A stretch of 64,000 nucleotides of DNA from Pseudonocardiales bacterium (lineage in GTDB: Bacteria > Actinomycetota > Actinomycetes > Mycobacteriales > Pseudonocardiaceae). Positions 26,146 to 35,097 of the stretch are shown here, in pieces. Each line of letters starts with the position of its first letter. Position 1 is the first letter of the stretch. The stretch lies in NCBI GenBank assembly GCA_019241525.1, contig JAFAWY010000075.1, positions 1 through 64,000 of the forward strand, written 5' to 3'. Position numbers and translations under genes: made by a program. The notes beneath the pieces were generated by a model. The model saw nothing but the letters and a program-made list of their open reading frames with translations. It was not told the DNA's origin and made no database searches.

Positions 26146-28229
26146 CCGGGCCGCAGACCCAGCCCCAGCCCGGGTCGCTGCTGTCGGTCCGCAATCTCGC
26201 CGTCTCCTTCCCGTCGGAGGCCGGCCGGGTAGACGCGGTCCGCGGTGTCGACTTCGACCTGTTCCCGGGCCGGACGCTGGCCATTGTCGGCGAGTCTGGC
26301 TCGGGCAAGTCAGTCACCGCAATGGCGGTGATGGGACTGCTGCCCGAGTACGCCTCGGTGACCGGCTCGATCACCCTCAACAGCCGCGAGTTACTTGGCC
26401 TGGACGACCGGCAGATGTCCCAGATCCGTGGCCGAAACCTCGGCATGATCTTCCAAGATCCGCTGTCCTCCTTGACGCCGATCTTCAGCGTGGGCCAGCA
26501 GATCGTCGAAGCGCTCGAAATTCACCAGAACCTGGACCGCGACGTGGCCTGGAAACGGGCCGTCGAGCTGCTCGACCTGGTCGGGATTCCCAAGGCGGCC
26601 GAGCGGGCCCGTTCGTTCCCCCACGAGTTCTCCGGCGGGATGCGGCAGCGGGTGGTGATCGCCATCGCGATGGCCAATGATCCGCAGATCATCATCGCCG
26701 ATGAGCCGACCACCGCGCTGGACGTGACGGTGCAGGCACAGATCCTCGACGTGCTCCGGCTGTCCCAGACCGAGACCGGTGCAGCACTGATCATGATCAC
26801 CCATGATCTGGGCGTGGTGGCCGGGATTGCCGACGAGGTGCTGGTGATGTACGCCGGGCGGCCGGTGGAGCGCGCACCGGTGGATGAGCTGTTCGCCCGG
26901 CCCCGGATGCCGTACACCATCGGCCTGCTCGGCGCGGTGCCCCGGGTTGACATTGCCGAACGCCGGCCGCTGGTGCCGATCCGGGGCAACCCGCCGTTGC
27001 TGGTCGATCTGCCCCCGGGCTGCCCGTTCCAGCCACGCTGCCCGGTCTCGGTGCCCGAGTGCGGTGACCGGGAGCCGGACCTGGCCGTGGTTGCTGGCGC
27101 GGCGGTGGACGGGCACAGCGCGGCATGCATCCGGGCCCACGAGATACGTGACGGCCAGATTGACGGTCGCCCGGTCTACCCGGTTCCGCTGGCGCCGGAC
27201 GTACCGGCGGCCCGGGTTCCCCGGCAGCAGCGTCCTGCCGTGCTCGAGCTCACCGGTCTGTCCAAGACGTTCCCGCTGCTCAAAGGCGCAATCTTGAAGC
27301 GCCGGGTGGGTTCGGTATACGCGGTCTCGGACGTCGACCTAGACATCCGGGAGAGTGAGACTCTCGGTCTGGTCGGCGAATCGGGCTGCGGGAAGACCAG
27401 CACCCTGCTGGAAATCATGAACTTGCGCCCGCCGCAGCACGGCAGCATCCGCATCGCCGGGGTCGACATCGGCGAACTGCGCGGACGGGATGCCGAACGC
27501 CAGCTGCGCCGCAAGCTGCAGATGGTCTTCCAGGACCCGATGGGGGCGCTGGACCCGCGGATGACCGTATTCGACATTCTCGCCGAACCGTTGCAGGCGG
27601 TCGGTGAGGCGGACCGCACGGCGATCGCCGCCCGGGTCGACGAGCTAATGGACCTGGTCGGACTCAACCCCGAACACAGCGACCGGTTCCCGATCGCGTT
27701 CTCTGGCGGGCAGCGCCAGCGCATCGCGATCGCCCGCGCGCTGGCCACCAACCCATCGCTCGTAGTGCTCGACGAGCCGGTCTCGGCGTTGGACGTCTCG
27801 ATCCAGGCCGGCGTGATCAACCTGCTGAACGAGCTCAAGGTCAAGCTCGGCCTGTCTTACCTGTTCGTGGCACACGACCTGTCAGTGGTGCGCCACATTT
27901 CCGACCGGGTGGCTGTGATGTACCTTGGCCGGATCGTGGAGATCGGCGCGGTAGACCAGGTGTTCGGCGCTCCGCAGCATCCATATACCCATGCGTTGCT
28001 TTCCGCGATCCCGGTACCCGACCCCGTCGTGGAACGGACCCGGGAGCGGATCGTGCTGCACGGCGAGCTGCCCAGCCCCACCGACTCCGCCCCCGGCTGC
28101 CGTTTCGCCAGCCGGTGCCCGCTGTACCTGACGCTGGATGTGACCCAGCAGACCCGCTGCACCAGCGAGACACCGGAACTGACCGGGAGGGGGGACACCG
28201 ACCAGCGGAACGCGTGCCATTTCCGCTGA
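26142..28229 (+). CDS. oppD: Peptide ABC transporter ATPase, fused OppD-OppF type
   Basis: A 695-residue protein carrying two complete ABC ATPase domains. Domain 1 has Walker A GESGSGKS and signature FSGGMRQRVVIAIAM followed by IIADEPTTALDVTVQAQIL. Domain 2 has GESGCGKT, FSGGQRQRIAIARAL and VVLDEPVSALDVSIQAGVI. Each domain ends with an oligopeptide-transporter C-terminal extension; Cys-rich stretches CPFQPRCPVSVPEC and CRFASRCPLY are typical and may bind an iron-sulfur cluster in this family. Fusion of OppD and OppF is usual in actinobacteria. Start ATG overlaps the oppC stop. It powers the uptake by ATP hydrolysis. Confidence 0.95.
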   Translation: MTGPQTQPQPGSLLSVRNLAVSFPSEAGRVDAVRGVDFDLFPGRTLAIVGESGSGKSVTAMAVMGLLPEYASVTGSITLNSRELLGLDDRQMSQIRGRNLGMIFQDPLSSLTPIFSVGQQIVEALEIHQNLDRDVAWKRAVELLDLVGIPKAAERARSFPHEFSGGMRQRVVIAIAMANDPQIIIADEPTTALDVTVQAQILDVLRLSQTETGAALIMITHDLGVVAGIADEVLVMYAGRPVERAPVDELFARPRMPYTIGLLGAVPRVDIAERRPLVPIRGNPPLLVDLPPGCPFQPRCPVSVPECGDREPDLAVVAGAAVDGHSAACIRAHEIRDGQIDGRPVYPVPLAPDVPAARVPRQQRPAVLELTGLSKTFPLLKGAILKRRVGSVYAVSDVDLDIRESETLGLVGESGCGKTSTLLEIMNLRPPQHGSIRIAGVDIGELRGRDAERQLRRKLQMVFQDPMGALDPRMTVFDILAEPLQAVGEADRTAIAARVDELMDLVGLNPEHSDRFPIAFSGGQRQRIAIARALATNPSLVVLDEPVSALDVSIQAGVINLLNELKVKLGLSYLFVAHDLSVVRHISDRVAVMYLGRIVEIGAVDQVFGAPQHPYTHALLSAIPVPDPVVERTRERIVLHGELPSPTDSAPGCRFASRCPLYLTLDVTQQTRCTSETPELTGRGDTDQRNACHFR

Positions 28230-28295
28230 CCCCCTACGGGCGTTGTGTCAATGACGATGCAGCGCCATGGCGCACCCGGAGGAGAAAGAACACGT

Positions 28296-29981
28296 ATGTC
28301 TGCGGTGACGAAGCTCGGTGCTCTCGCGGCAACCGCCGCGCTGTCGATGACATTGGTTGCATGCGGCGGCAGCCCAGGATCAGGGGGGAACGGCAACAGC
28401 CGTGACACCGCACAGTCCCTGGCCGCGCAGACCCAGTACAACCCGCAGGCCTATGACAACCTCAGGGACGGCGGCACCCTCACCACAGCGCAACCCGAGA
28501 TCTCTCCTCAGTGGAACATCTTCCAGGGCAACACGACCGCGTACTCCCAGGCGGTGTGGAATTGGTACAACCCCATCCTGACCACCTCGTCACCGGACGG
28601 GAAACCAGCGTTCAACCCGGACTACCTGACCGACGTCAAGGCTGACACGGTCAGCGGCAATACCCGCATCACCTACACGATCAATCCCAAAGCCACCTAC
28701 AACGATGGCTCGCCGATCGACTGGACCGCATTCGAAGCCACGTGGAAGGCCAACAACGCACAGAACAAGGCCTACATCGTCAACTCCAGCGACGGCTACG
28801 ATCGCATCGCCTCAGTGACCAGAGGCGTCGACGACCGCCAGGCAATCGTGACCTTCAACGGGGCCAACGTGTGGTGGCAGGCACTGTTCGGCAGCCTGCT
28901 CAATCCGAAGGCTCTCGACCCGCAGGTGTTCAATCAGGGCTACGTTGACAACCCGCATCCGGAGTGGGGCGCCGGTCCCTATACCGTGCAGAAGTTCGAC
29001 AAGCAAAACGGCACCGTCATTTTTACCCGTAATCCGAAATGGTGGGGCAAGAAGGGCAAGCTCGACGCCCGCACCTTCCTGGCCATGGAAGACGTGGCCA
29101 GCATCAATGCCTTCAGAAATGGCCAGCTCGACTCCGCACCTGTCGGCACCAAGGACCGGCTGGCCCAAGTTCAGGGTATGACCGGGATCGACATTCGCAA
29201 GGGCATCTCCCTGCACAACGACCTGTTCACCCTCAACAGCAAGTCGCCCATCCTGGCTGACCCGCAGATCCGTAAGGCGGTTTTGGAGGGTATAGACCGC
29301 AAGCAGATCGCTGACATCACCTTCCAAGGCCTGAACTTCACCGAGACTCTGCCCGGGTCGTTGACCTTGTTTTCCTTCCAGGACGGCTACCAGGACAACT
29401 TCTCCAAGGTGATCACCTTCGATGCGAACAAGGCGAAGCAGGATCTAGAGGCCGCCGGCTGGAGGGCCGGCCCAGACGGGATGCGCAGCAAAAACGGCCA
29501 GCCGTTGGAGTTCAGCTATGTCAACACCGGTGACGACCCGGTCGGCAAGGCGATCGCCGGCGCTGTGGTCGCGATGTTGAAGAACATCGGGATCAAACTC
29601 GACATCCAGCAGGTAGCCAGCCGGGACTTCTCCACCATCATCAGCGGACGGAAGTTCGATATTTTCTACTCCGGCTTTCTCCAGAGCGATCCGTTCGGTA
29701 TGGCCTACATCTGCCAGCTTTACTGCTCAGACAGCCAGCTCAACCTATCCGGGACCAACAATCCGGCGTTTGATTCACAGGTCAAGGCGGTGAACACGCT
29801 GGCCACTGCCCAGGAGCAATTCGCCAAGGGCAACGAGGTCGAGACCGAAGCATTCAAGACCTACGGACTCATGCCGACGTTGACCCTGCCAGCGATCATC
29901 GCGGTGAAGCATGGCCTGGCCAACTACGGCAGCGGGCGCTTCTTCAGCACCACCCCGGAGAACATCGGCTGGCAAAAGTAA
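28296..29981 (+). CDS. oppA: Peptide ABC transporter substrate-binding lipoprotein (SBP family 5)
   Basis: A 561-residue family 5 solute-binding protein. The signal peptide ends in the lipobox LVAC (about residue 23), so it is anchored to the outer face of the membrane. Typical family parts are the N-terminal GGTLTTAQPEISPQWN, the W-G-A-G-P-Y-T-V-Q-K-F hinge region, and NGQLDSAPVGTKDRLAQVQG. The start at 28296 follows a strong GGAGGAG; the frame upstream to 28245 is not signal-like. It is the last gene of the opp operon, 66 bases after the ATPase, and delivers the ligand to OppB/C. The ligand itself cannot be predicted. Confidence 0.93.
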   Translation: MSAVTKLGALAATAALSMTLVACGGSPGSGGNGNSRDTAQSLAAQTQYNPQAYDNLRDGGTLTTAQPEISPQWNIFQGNTTAYSQAVWNWYNPILTTSSPDGKPAFNPDYLTDVKADTVSGNTRITYTINPKATYNDGSPIDWTAFEATWKANNAQNKAYIVNSSDGYDRIASVTRGVDDRQAIVTFNGANVWWQALFGSLLNPKALDPQVFNQGYVDNPHPEWGAGPYTVQKFDKQNGTVIFTRNPKWWGKKGKLDARTFLAMEDVASINAFRNGQLDSAPVGTKDRLAQVQGMTGIDIRKGISLHNDLFTLNSKSPILADPQIRKAVLEGIDRKQIADITFQGLNFTETLPGSLTLFSFQDGYQDNFSKVITFDANKAKQDLEAAGWRAGPDGMRSKNGQPLEFSYVNTGDDPVGKAIAGAVVAMLKNIGIKLDIQQVASRDFSTIISGRKFDIFYSGFLQSDPFGMAYICQLYCSDSQLNLSGTNNPAFDSQVKAVNTLATAQEQFAKGNEVETEAFKTYGLMPTLTLPAIIAVKHGLANYGSGRFFSTTPENIGWQK

Positions 29982-30025
29982 CCGCGGAAATCTTGGGCTG
30001 GCGTGGGCCGCGTACGGTTGCGCGC

Positions 30026-30337
30026 ATGTCGACCTTGCCTACCGCCCCCGTCGTCGCCGCCGGCCTCATCGGCGGCTTTGCCGCCGCGCGCTACACCGGC
30101 CGCCGGGAGCTCGGCGGTGCCGTGCTCGCCACTGCCGGAGGGTTGTGTGCCCGGTCGTGGCTACGCTCTTCGGGTCCCGGCGTGATGGGCTTGCTTCTTG
30201 GTGTGTACGCCGCCGCGTTCGGCGGCTCCCATCCGCTGGCCAAAAAACTCGGTGCCTGGCCGTCGGTGCTCACCGTGACGGCGGTGGCTTCCGGGGTGAC
30301 CTACGCTCTCGCTGACCGCAGCTCGGCCCGCTTTTGA
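30026..30337 (+). CDS. Small membrane protein, hypothetical
   Basis: A 103-residue, Ala/Gly-rich hydrophobic protein. It has three or four probable helices (APVVAAGLIGGFAAARYTG; GGAVLATAGGLCARSWL; GVMGLLLGVYAAAFGGS; SVLTVTAVASGVTYALA). Similar small proteins occur widely in actinobacteria without known function. The ATG at 30026 begins directly before the first helix; the frame upstream to 29993 adds a basic non-homologous leader. It follows oppA by 44 bases and could be transcribed with that operon, though nothing links it to peptide uptake. Confidence 0.7.
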   Translation: MSTLPTAPVVAAGLIGGFAAARYTGRRELGGAVLATAGGLCARSWLRSSGPGVMGLLLGVYAAAFGGSHPLAKKLGAWPSVLTVTAVASGVTYALADRSSARF

Positions 30338-30438
30338 GTCAGAGTGGACCTACCTGAGGTCATGCTATGGATGCTTCCGTGCTGCGCGTTCCCACAATCG
30401 AGGCGCCGCGGAGCCCGGTTAGCGAGCGTTGTCATCCA

Positions 30439-32628
30439 TCACTTGGACCCCGTGTGACCGCAAGCTCGTAAGGTTACCGACGGGCGTCCCGGAGGCACGG
30501 TTTCCGGCATCCCAGCAATCCGGTCAAGATCCTCGCGCAATCCGTCGAGCCACACCCGCAGGTCGGCAAGGGAGTAGAGAGCCTGGCCGAGATTGGTGGG
30601 CCACTCGGTTGCGGGAGGCCTGGGCAGTCCTGCGGTGACCGCGCTCCGATCATGGCGCAATAGGCGCTCAGCAACCCGTTCGAATCGGCTGGCGACATCG
30701 TCCACCAAGTCGGCCAGCGAAGCGACGCCTGGCACAAGCCCACCGGTCGGGTAAGTACGCAACAGTGCCTCGGCCCCGCGGACCGCGTGATGGCCCGCGA
30801 GCAACGTCGCTTGCCAGTCCAGAGCGGCTGGCGGGTGACGCTCGGTCTGGTACAGCGCATATGACGCCTCAGCAAGGTGACCAGCCGCGCGGGCCCGGGG
30901 CAGGGCATCACCGACCGGGGCGACTGCTGCCTTGCTGGCGAGCGTCGCCACCGTCTGGCGGACAACCCCGGCAGCGGCCCCGAGGAAAACACCGATCGCC
31001 CGGTGTAGCTCTCCCGAGCCACCGCGTGGCCACGCCAGCAGCCCGATCAGTACTCCGACAGCAGCGCCGACCAGGACATCCACTACCCGGGCCTCGGCCA
31101 GTCGCCAGTCCACCGGCGAAACCTGCGCGAACACCAACGCGATGACCAGCGTGAACAGCGCCTGACCCCAGCCAGGACCGAGCAGCGGGCCGGCCGTGAA
31201 ACCGACCAGCATCACCAGCGGCAAGATCACCGCGTACACCGTGTGAGGCATGCCCACGACAAGCAGTCCGGCAGCTACCAGTGAACCGAACACCGTGCCG
31301 ACCAGGGCAGGCCGCAGTGCTGACCGGGTCTCAGCAGCCGACGTGCGCAGCACGGTCAGGATCGTGAGCAGCACCCAGAAGCCGTGTGACAGATTGAGCA
31401 CACCAGCGAGAAACCGAGCCACCGCAAGTGCCGCGGCCAGCCGTAATGCGCCCTGGAAGTACACCGACCGCGGCGTCAGGTGCTCCCGCAGGCGTTCCCA
31501 CCACAACCACGGGGTCTGTTGATAGGCGTACCAGAATGGCCCCGGCTGCGCGGACGCAGGTGTGGTGTCCGGCCCGATGGGAACCCCCGCCGCGATCCGA
31601 ACGGCAACCACCAGCGATTTCGTCCACTCCCCCAGGCTCAGGGCAAGTGCGCCCAAACGCAGCCGTTCCGGTGGGATGCCGTCCGGCGACATGGCGACCC
31701 GCGCCGCACGGAATTCCGCCAACGCGGCAGCCATCTGATCGGTCTCTGGAACGTCCCCCTTGCCGTGCAACCACGCCGCGGCGGCCTCCGCGCAGAACGC
31801 GGCCTGCCGCAACAACGCGGCAGCGGCAGGCAGGTCGGCGGCATCGTGACCGTTGAGGACGTAAAGATCGACGGTACGACCCAACAGCAGCCGCACCGTC
31901 CCAGCCGCGGCGGTGAGCGCTCGGTCCTGCCGCGCGGCTGACGCCGGTCGCTGCATTGCCGGCAACCGTGACGGGCGTAACGCTTCGGCCGCGTCAGTGG
32001 CTTCAGGCAGCAGGGTGGCGAACCGGCCACCGGCGTCGGGGCGTCCTGACCAGCACTGGGCCACGGCAACCAGGCACCCGGCGAGGGCGGACACCGCGGC
32101 GGCCAGCTTGGCGGAGTACGGAACCGGAGTCGGGTCCGGCCAGACCACCAGCTCCGCGCCGGCCAGCAGCAGCACCGCCAGGGTCAATCCAGCCAGCCGC
32201 CAGCCCAACGACCCGGGATCATATGGCGGGAAGGACGGCAAGATGTAGAGCAACTGAGTACCCGCCGCGAGGCCCACCAGCCGCGGGCCACCTACCCCCA
32301 CAAAGCTGACCACGAAGCCGAGCACGAACATCCCGGCAGCCGCCGCGGCATTGTTCACCGACAGCAACGTGCCCAGCGTCACCAGCATCCAGCCGACCGG
32401 CAACATCGCCAGCACTGTGCCGGCTCGCTGCGCTGGGCTGCCCGGTATCTGCGACAGCGCCCCGAGAGCGACGGCTCCGAACAGCGCATACGGCGCCATC
32501 TCCGCGTTGCCCAGGACGTACCGGCACAGGTAAAACCCAACGCACGCGACCACCGTGACCCGCACGGCACGGCGGACCGTCACCAGCGCCGGATCGCGGC
32601 GCAACAGCCACGCCAGCGGTGCGGTCAC
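30439..32628 (-). CDS. FUSC-family membrane protein (aromatic acid exporter-like)
   Basis: A 729-residue membrane protein with two blocks of about six helices. The first is at residues 20-170 (VACVGFYLCRYVLGNAEMAP, ALGALSQIPGSPAQRAG); the second at about 400-530 (FWVLLTILTVLRTSAAETRS, DVLVGAAVGVLIGLLAWPRG). Soluble helical regions follow each block. This duplicated organisation is that of the FUSC/YccS/AaeB family, which includes aromatic-acid and fusaric-acid efflux proteins; in actinobacteria the substrate is unknown. Start GTG at 32628. It reads toward the opp operon and has no membrane-fusion partner nearby. Confidence 0.88.
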   Translation of the reverse strand: MTAPLAWLLRRDPALVTVRRAVRVTVVACVGFYLCRYVLGNAEMAPYALFGAVALGALSQIPGSPAQRAGTVLAMLPVGWMLVTLGTLLSVNNAAAAAGMFVLGFVVSFVGVGGPRLVGLAAGTQLLYILPSFPPYDPGSLGWRLAGLTLAVLLLAGAELVVWPDPTPVPYSAKLAAAVSALAGCLVAVAQCWSGRPDAGGRFATLLPEATDAAEALRPSRLPAMQRPASAARQDRALTAAAGTVRLLLGRTVDLYVLNGHDAADLPAAAALLRQAAFCAEAAAAWLHGKGDVPETDQMAAALAEFRAARVAMSPDGIPPERLRLGALALSLGEWTKSLVVAVRIAAGVPIGPDTTPASAQPGPFWYAYQQTPWLWWERLREHLTPRSVYFQGALRLAAALAVARFLAGVLNLSHGFWVLLTILTVLRTSAAETRSALRPALVGTVFGSLVAAGLLVVGMPHTVYAVILPLVMLVGFTAGPLLGPGWGQALFTLVIALVFAQVSPVDWRLAEARVVDVLVGAAVGVLIGLLAWPRGGSGELHRAIGVFLGAAAGVVRQTVATLASKAAVAPVGDALPRARAAGHLAEASYALYQTERHPPAALDWQATLLAGHHAVRGAEALLRTYPTGGLVPGVASLADLVDDVASRFERVAERLLRHDRSAVTAGLPRPPATEWPTNLGQALYSLADLRVWLDGLREDLDRIAGMPETVPPGRPSVTLRACGHTGSK

Positions 32629-32694
32629 AACCAGCAGTCTCGCACGCCACGGACCAGATCCCCGCTGGCAAAATCGCGTAGCTGTGCGGCCGTG

Positions 32695-33516
32695 CTAAGG
32701 CTTGCGCGCCACAGCTCCGTAAGCGTCGATCGGCTCGACCCGGCCGACCGTGACGGTGTCCGGTCGCCAGTGCGTGATGGACACCAGGCCGGGATCCACC
32801 ATCTCCAAGCCCTCGAAGCACTGGCGAAGCTGCTCAGGGCTGCGCAGGTTGTAAGGGACGGCTCCGCTTTCGGCCAGCTTCGCGCTTCCCGCCCGGACCG
32901 CTTCGCTGGTGTCGGTGCCATCCCACAGCGCCAGGTAGCTCCCAGCGGGAATGGCGTCGATCACCCGCGTCACGATGGAGCGCACCTCGGCGAAGTCGGC
33001 GACGTAACCCAGCACACCCATGAACATGACCGTGACCGGCCGGTTGAAGTTCAGCACGTTGTGGGCATCGGAGATGATCAAATCCGGATCGTGGAGGTCA
33101 GCGTCCACGTAGGTGGTCACGCCCTCCGGGGTGGTGTTGTGCAGCAGAGCGCGGGCATGCACCAGCACCAGCGGGTCGTTATCGACGTAGACGATCCGGG
33201 ACTCCGGCGCGATCTGCTGGGCGACCTCGTGGGTGTTCTGCATCGTGGGCAGGCCGGTGCCGATATCGAGGAACTGGCGCATCCCGGCCTCACCGGCCAG
33301 GAAGCGCACGACCCGGATGAGGAACTGCCGGGATTGCTTGGCCATGACGACGATTTCCGGGTACACCGCGGCAACGGCATCACCGGTGACACAGTCCACC
33401 TCGTAGTTGTCATGGCCGCCCATCCAGTAATTCCATATGCGCGCGGCATGGGGCACATCAAACCTGATCTTGGCGGTTAGCGTGGAACGCGGATCGGGGG
33501 ACCGCTCGTCGGCCAA
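32695..33516 (-). CDS. SAM-dependent methyltransferase of the PF04672 type
   Basis: A 273-residue methyltransferase. After a short N-terminal leader comes ARIWNYWMGGHDNYEVD, a family signature, then FLDIGTGLPTMQNTHEVAQ (SAM motif I), IVYVDNDPLVLVHARALL (motif II) and the last part with THWRPD. Proteins of this family are numerous in Streptomyces-like organisms and usually sit beside XRE/DUF5753 regulators; their substrate is unknown. The start is TTG at 33516, preceded by GAGGAG; the frame extends upstream only as shadow of the regulator gene. It starts 17 bases after that gene's stop codon, forming a two-gene unit. Confidence 0.9.
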   Translation of the reverse strand: MADERSPDPRSTLTAKIRFDVPHAARIWNYWMGGHDNYEVDCVTGDAVAAVYPEIVVMAKQSRQFLIRVVRFLAGEAGMRQFLDIGTGLPTMQNTHEVAQQIAPESRIVYVDNDPLVLVHARALLHNTTPEGVTTYVDADLHDPDLIISDAHNVLNFNRPVTVMFMGVLGYVADFAEVRSIVTRVIDAIPAGSYLALWDGTDTSEAVRAGSAKLAESGAVPYNLRSPEQLRQCFEGLEMVDPGLVSITHWRPDTVTVGRVEPIDAYGAVARKP

Positions 33517-33532
33517 CGTTGAGGCTCCTCTG

Positions 33533-34447
33533 TCAGGGGTTGCCGTCCAGTTCATCGATGATCTTGCGCAGGAAGCTGATCGACGCCTCCGGTGACTGCG
33601 CCTCAACACACAGGCTATCGATGAGGGCGAGGTAGCCAACCGTGTCGCGCTCCTTGTCCAGGTACACGGCACTGGCGAGGTGTTCGAGGTAGACGACGTC
33701 CGGCACGCCGGGCGTGGAAAACCGCAGGATGGTGAACGGGCTACCCACCACGGCGGGACCACCGACATGGAACGGCACCACCTGCAGCGTGATGTTCGGC
33801 CGCTGCGCCAGCTCAATCAGGTGCTGCAGTTGCGCACGCTGGACTGCCTGGTCGCCTAATGGCCGGCGCAGCGCTGATTCGTCCAGCGCAACCCAGAGGT
33901 AGGGCGCTCCGGACTGAGTGAGGAACCCTTGGCGCGCCATCCGCAACGCGACACGGCGTTCGACGTCATGGGCGCTGGCCTGCACGTGACGCAGCTGAAT
34001 GACGGCGCGGGCGTACTCCTCGGTCTGCAGCAGGCCGGGCACGAGCGCTGGCTCGTAGGTACGGATTACCGAGGCGGCCTGCTCCAGACCGAGATAGGTC
34101 TCAAACCAGTTCGGCAACACGTCGCCGTATTTGTGCCACCAAGCGGGTGCGTTGGCCTGGCGGACCAACGCCAGGAAGTCCTCTCGTTCCTGCTCCTCCG
34201 TGACGCCGTAGAGGGTGAGCAGGTCAGCGACATCACGTTCCTTGAATCCGACCCTTCCCAGTTCCAGCCGGCTGATCTTGCTGCTGGATCCACGGATGAT
34301 GTATCCGGCAGCTTCCCGGGTGACTCCCCGGGCCTCCCGAAGCCGGCGCAACTTGCTACCCAACGCCATCCGCAGCACGGTCGGTTTACCGTGCCAGTGG
34401 GCCGGTACCGGACCGCGGTACAGGTCGCGATCGTTTTGAGCCGTCAT
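33533..34447 (-). CDS. XRE-family regulator with DUF5753 (Scr1-type) domain
   Basis: A 304-residue regulator. Residues of about 25-80 form the helix-turn-helix (LGSKLRRLREARGVTREAAG ... SSSKISRLELGRVG). The rest is DUF5753: YLGLEQAASVIRTYEPALVP, then PGLLQTEEYARAVIQ and VVPFHVGGPAVVGSPFTIL. Such proteins have recently been named antitoxin-like regulators of Scr1-type systems; partners are generally small DUF397 proteins, absent here. The start at 34447 is supported by GGTGA and by the position of the HTH; the frame upstream is not homologous. It leads an operon with the methyltransferase gene. How the two act together is not known. Confidence 0.9.
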   Translation of the reverse strand: MTAQNDRDLYRGPVPAHWHGKPTVLRMALGSKLRRLREARGVTREAAGYIIRGSSSKISRLELGRVGFKERDVADLLTLYGVTEEQEREDFLALVRQANAPAWWHKYGDVLPNWFETYLGLEQAASVIRTYEPALVPGLLQTEEYARAVIQLRHVQASAHDVERRVALRMARQGFLTQSGAPYLWVALDESALRRPLGDQAVQRAQLQHLIELAQRPNITLQVVPFHVGGPAVVGSPFTILRFSTPGVPDVVYLEHLASAVYLDKERDTVGYLALIDSLCVEAQSPEASISFLRKIIDELDGNP

Positions 34448-34563
34448 CAGTTCACCTAAAGTAAGCGCGCTACACCGTCCACACCACCTTCCGCGAGAGT
34501 GTAACCGGCGCATCCCCAAGAAATCCGAATATTCTGGACATTCACGGCGGCGAAGCTGCGAAT

Positions 34564-35031
34564 TCATGAGAGCGCGGCGAGCAACCGGTCGAGGAAAACC
34601 GCCTGGCCGCGCGCCAACTTGACCCGGGCGGTAGCGCAGTCGAACCACTCTGCCCGATCGATCTCAGGGAAACTGCGGATCCGGCCGGAACCCGGCGGCC
34701 ACTCCAACTCGAAGGTATTGCTGTGGGCCCGCCGTGCGTCGAAATCTGCTTCGACGGCGTAGACGATGAGCCGCTTGCCGCTAGGCAGGCGGATCGTGCC
34801 CAGCTCGATCTCCCGACCGGACGGAAGCAGCGCACCGAGTTCCTCCTCGAACTCCCGGGCCGCCGCTACCCGGGGATCTTCGTCCGCGGCGTACTCGCCT
34901 TTAGGAATCGACCAGGCACCGTCGTCGCGGCGCGCGTGAAACGGCCCACCCATGTGGCCAAGCAGCACTTCCACCCCGCCCGATGCGGTGATGCGAAACA
35001 GCAGCGCTCCGGCGCTGCGGGCCATGGCCAT
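34564..35031 (-). CDS. NUDIX hydrolase
   Basis: A 155-residue protein beginning RSAGALLFR. Its complete NUDIX box is G-E-Y-A-A-D-E-D-P-R-V-A-A-A-R-E-F-E-E-E-L-G (fits G-x5-E-x7-R-E-U-x-E-E-x-G-U), residues of about 48-70, which binds the metal for pyrophosphohydrolysis. It belongs to the group with DGAWSIPKGE. Substrates may be nucleotides, ADP-ribose or similar; not predictable. Two ATGs (35031 and 35025) are close together; ribosome-site evidence is weak for either. It is divergent from the APH-like kinase gene (67 bases apart), so a shared promoter region is likely. Confidence 0.9.
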   Translation of the reverse strand: MAMARSAGALLFRITASGGVEVLLGHMGGPFHARRDDGAWSIPKGEYAADEDPRVAAAREFEEELGALLPSGREIELGTIRLPSGKRLIVYAVEADFDARRAHSNTFELEWPPGSGRIRSFPEIDRAEWFDCATARVKLARGQAVFLDRLLAALS

Positions 35032-35097
35032 CGCGAGACAGTATCCCTGCTGCACTCGATGCCCCTTCCCCGCGACGACTCTGGGAAGGTGATGCCG

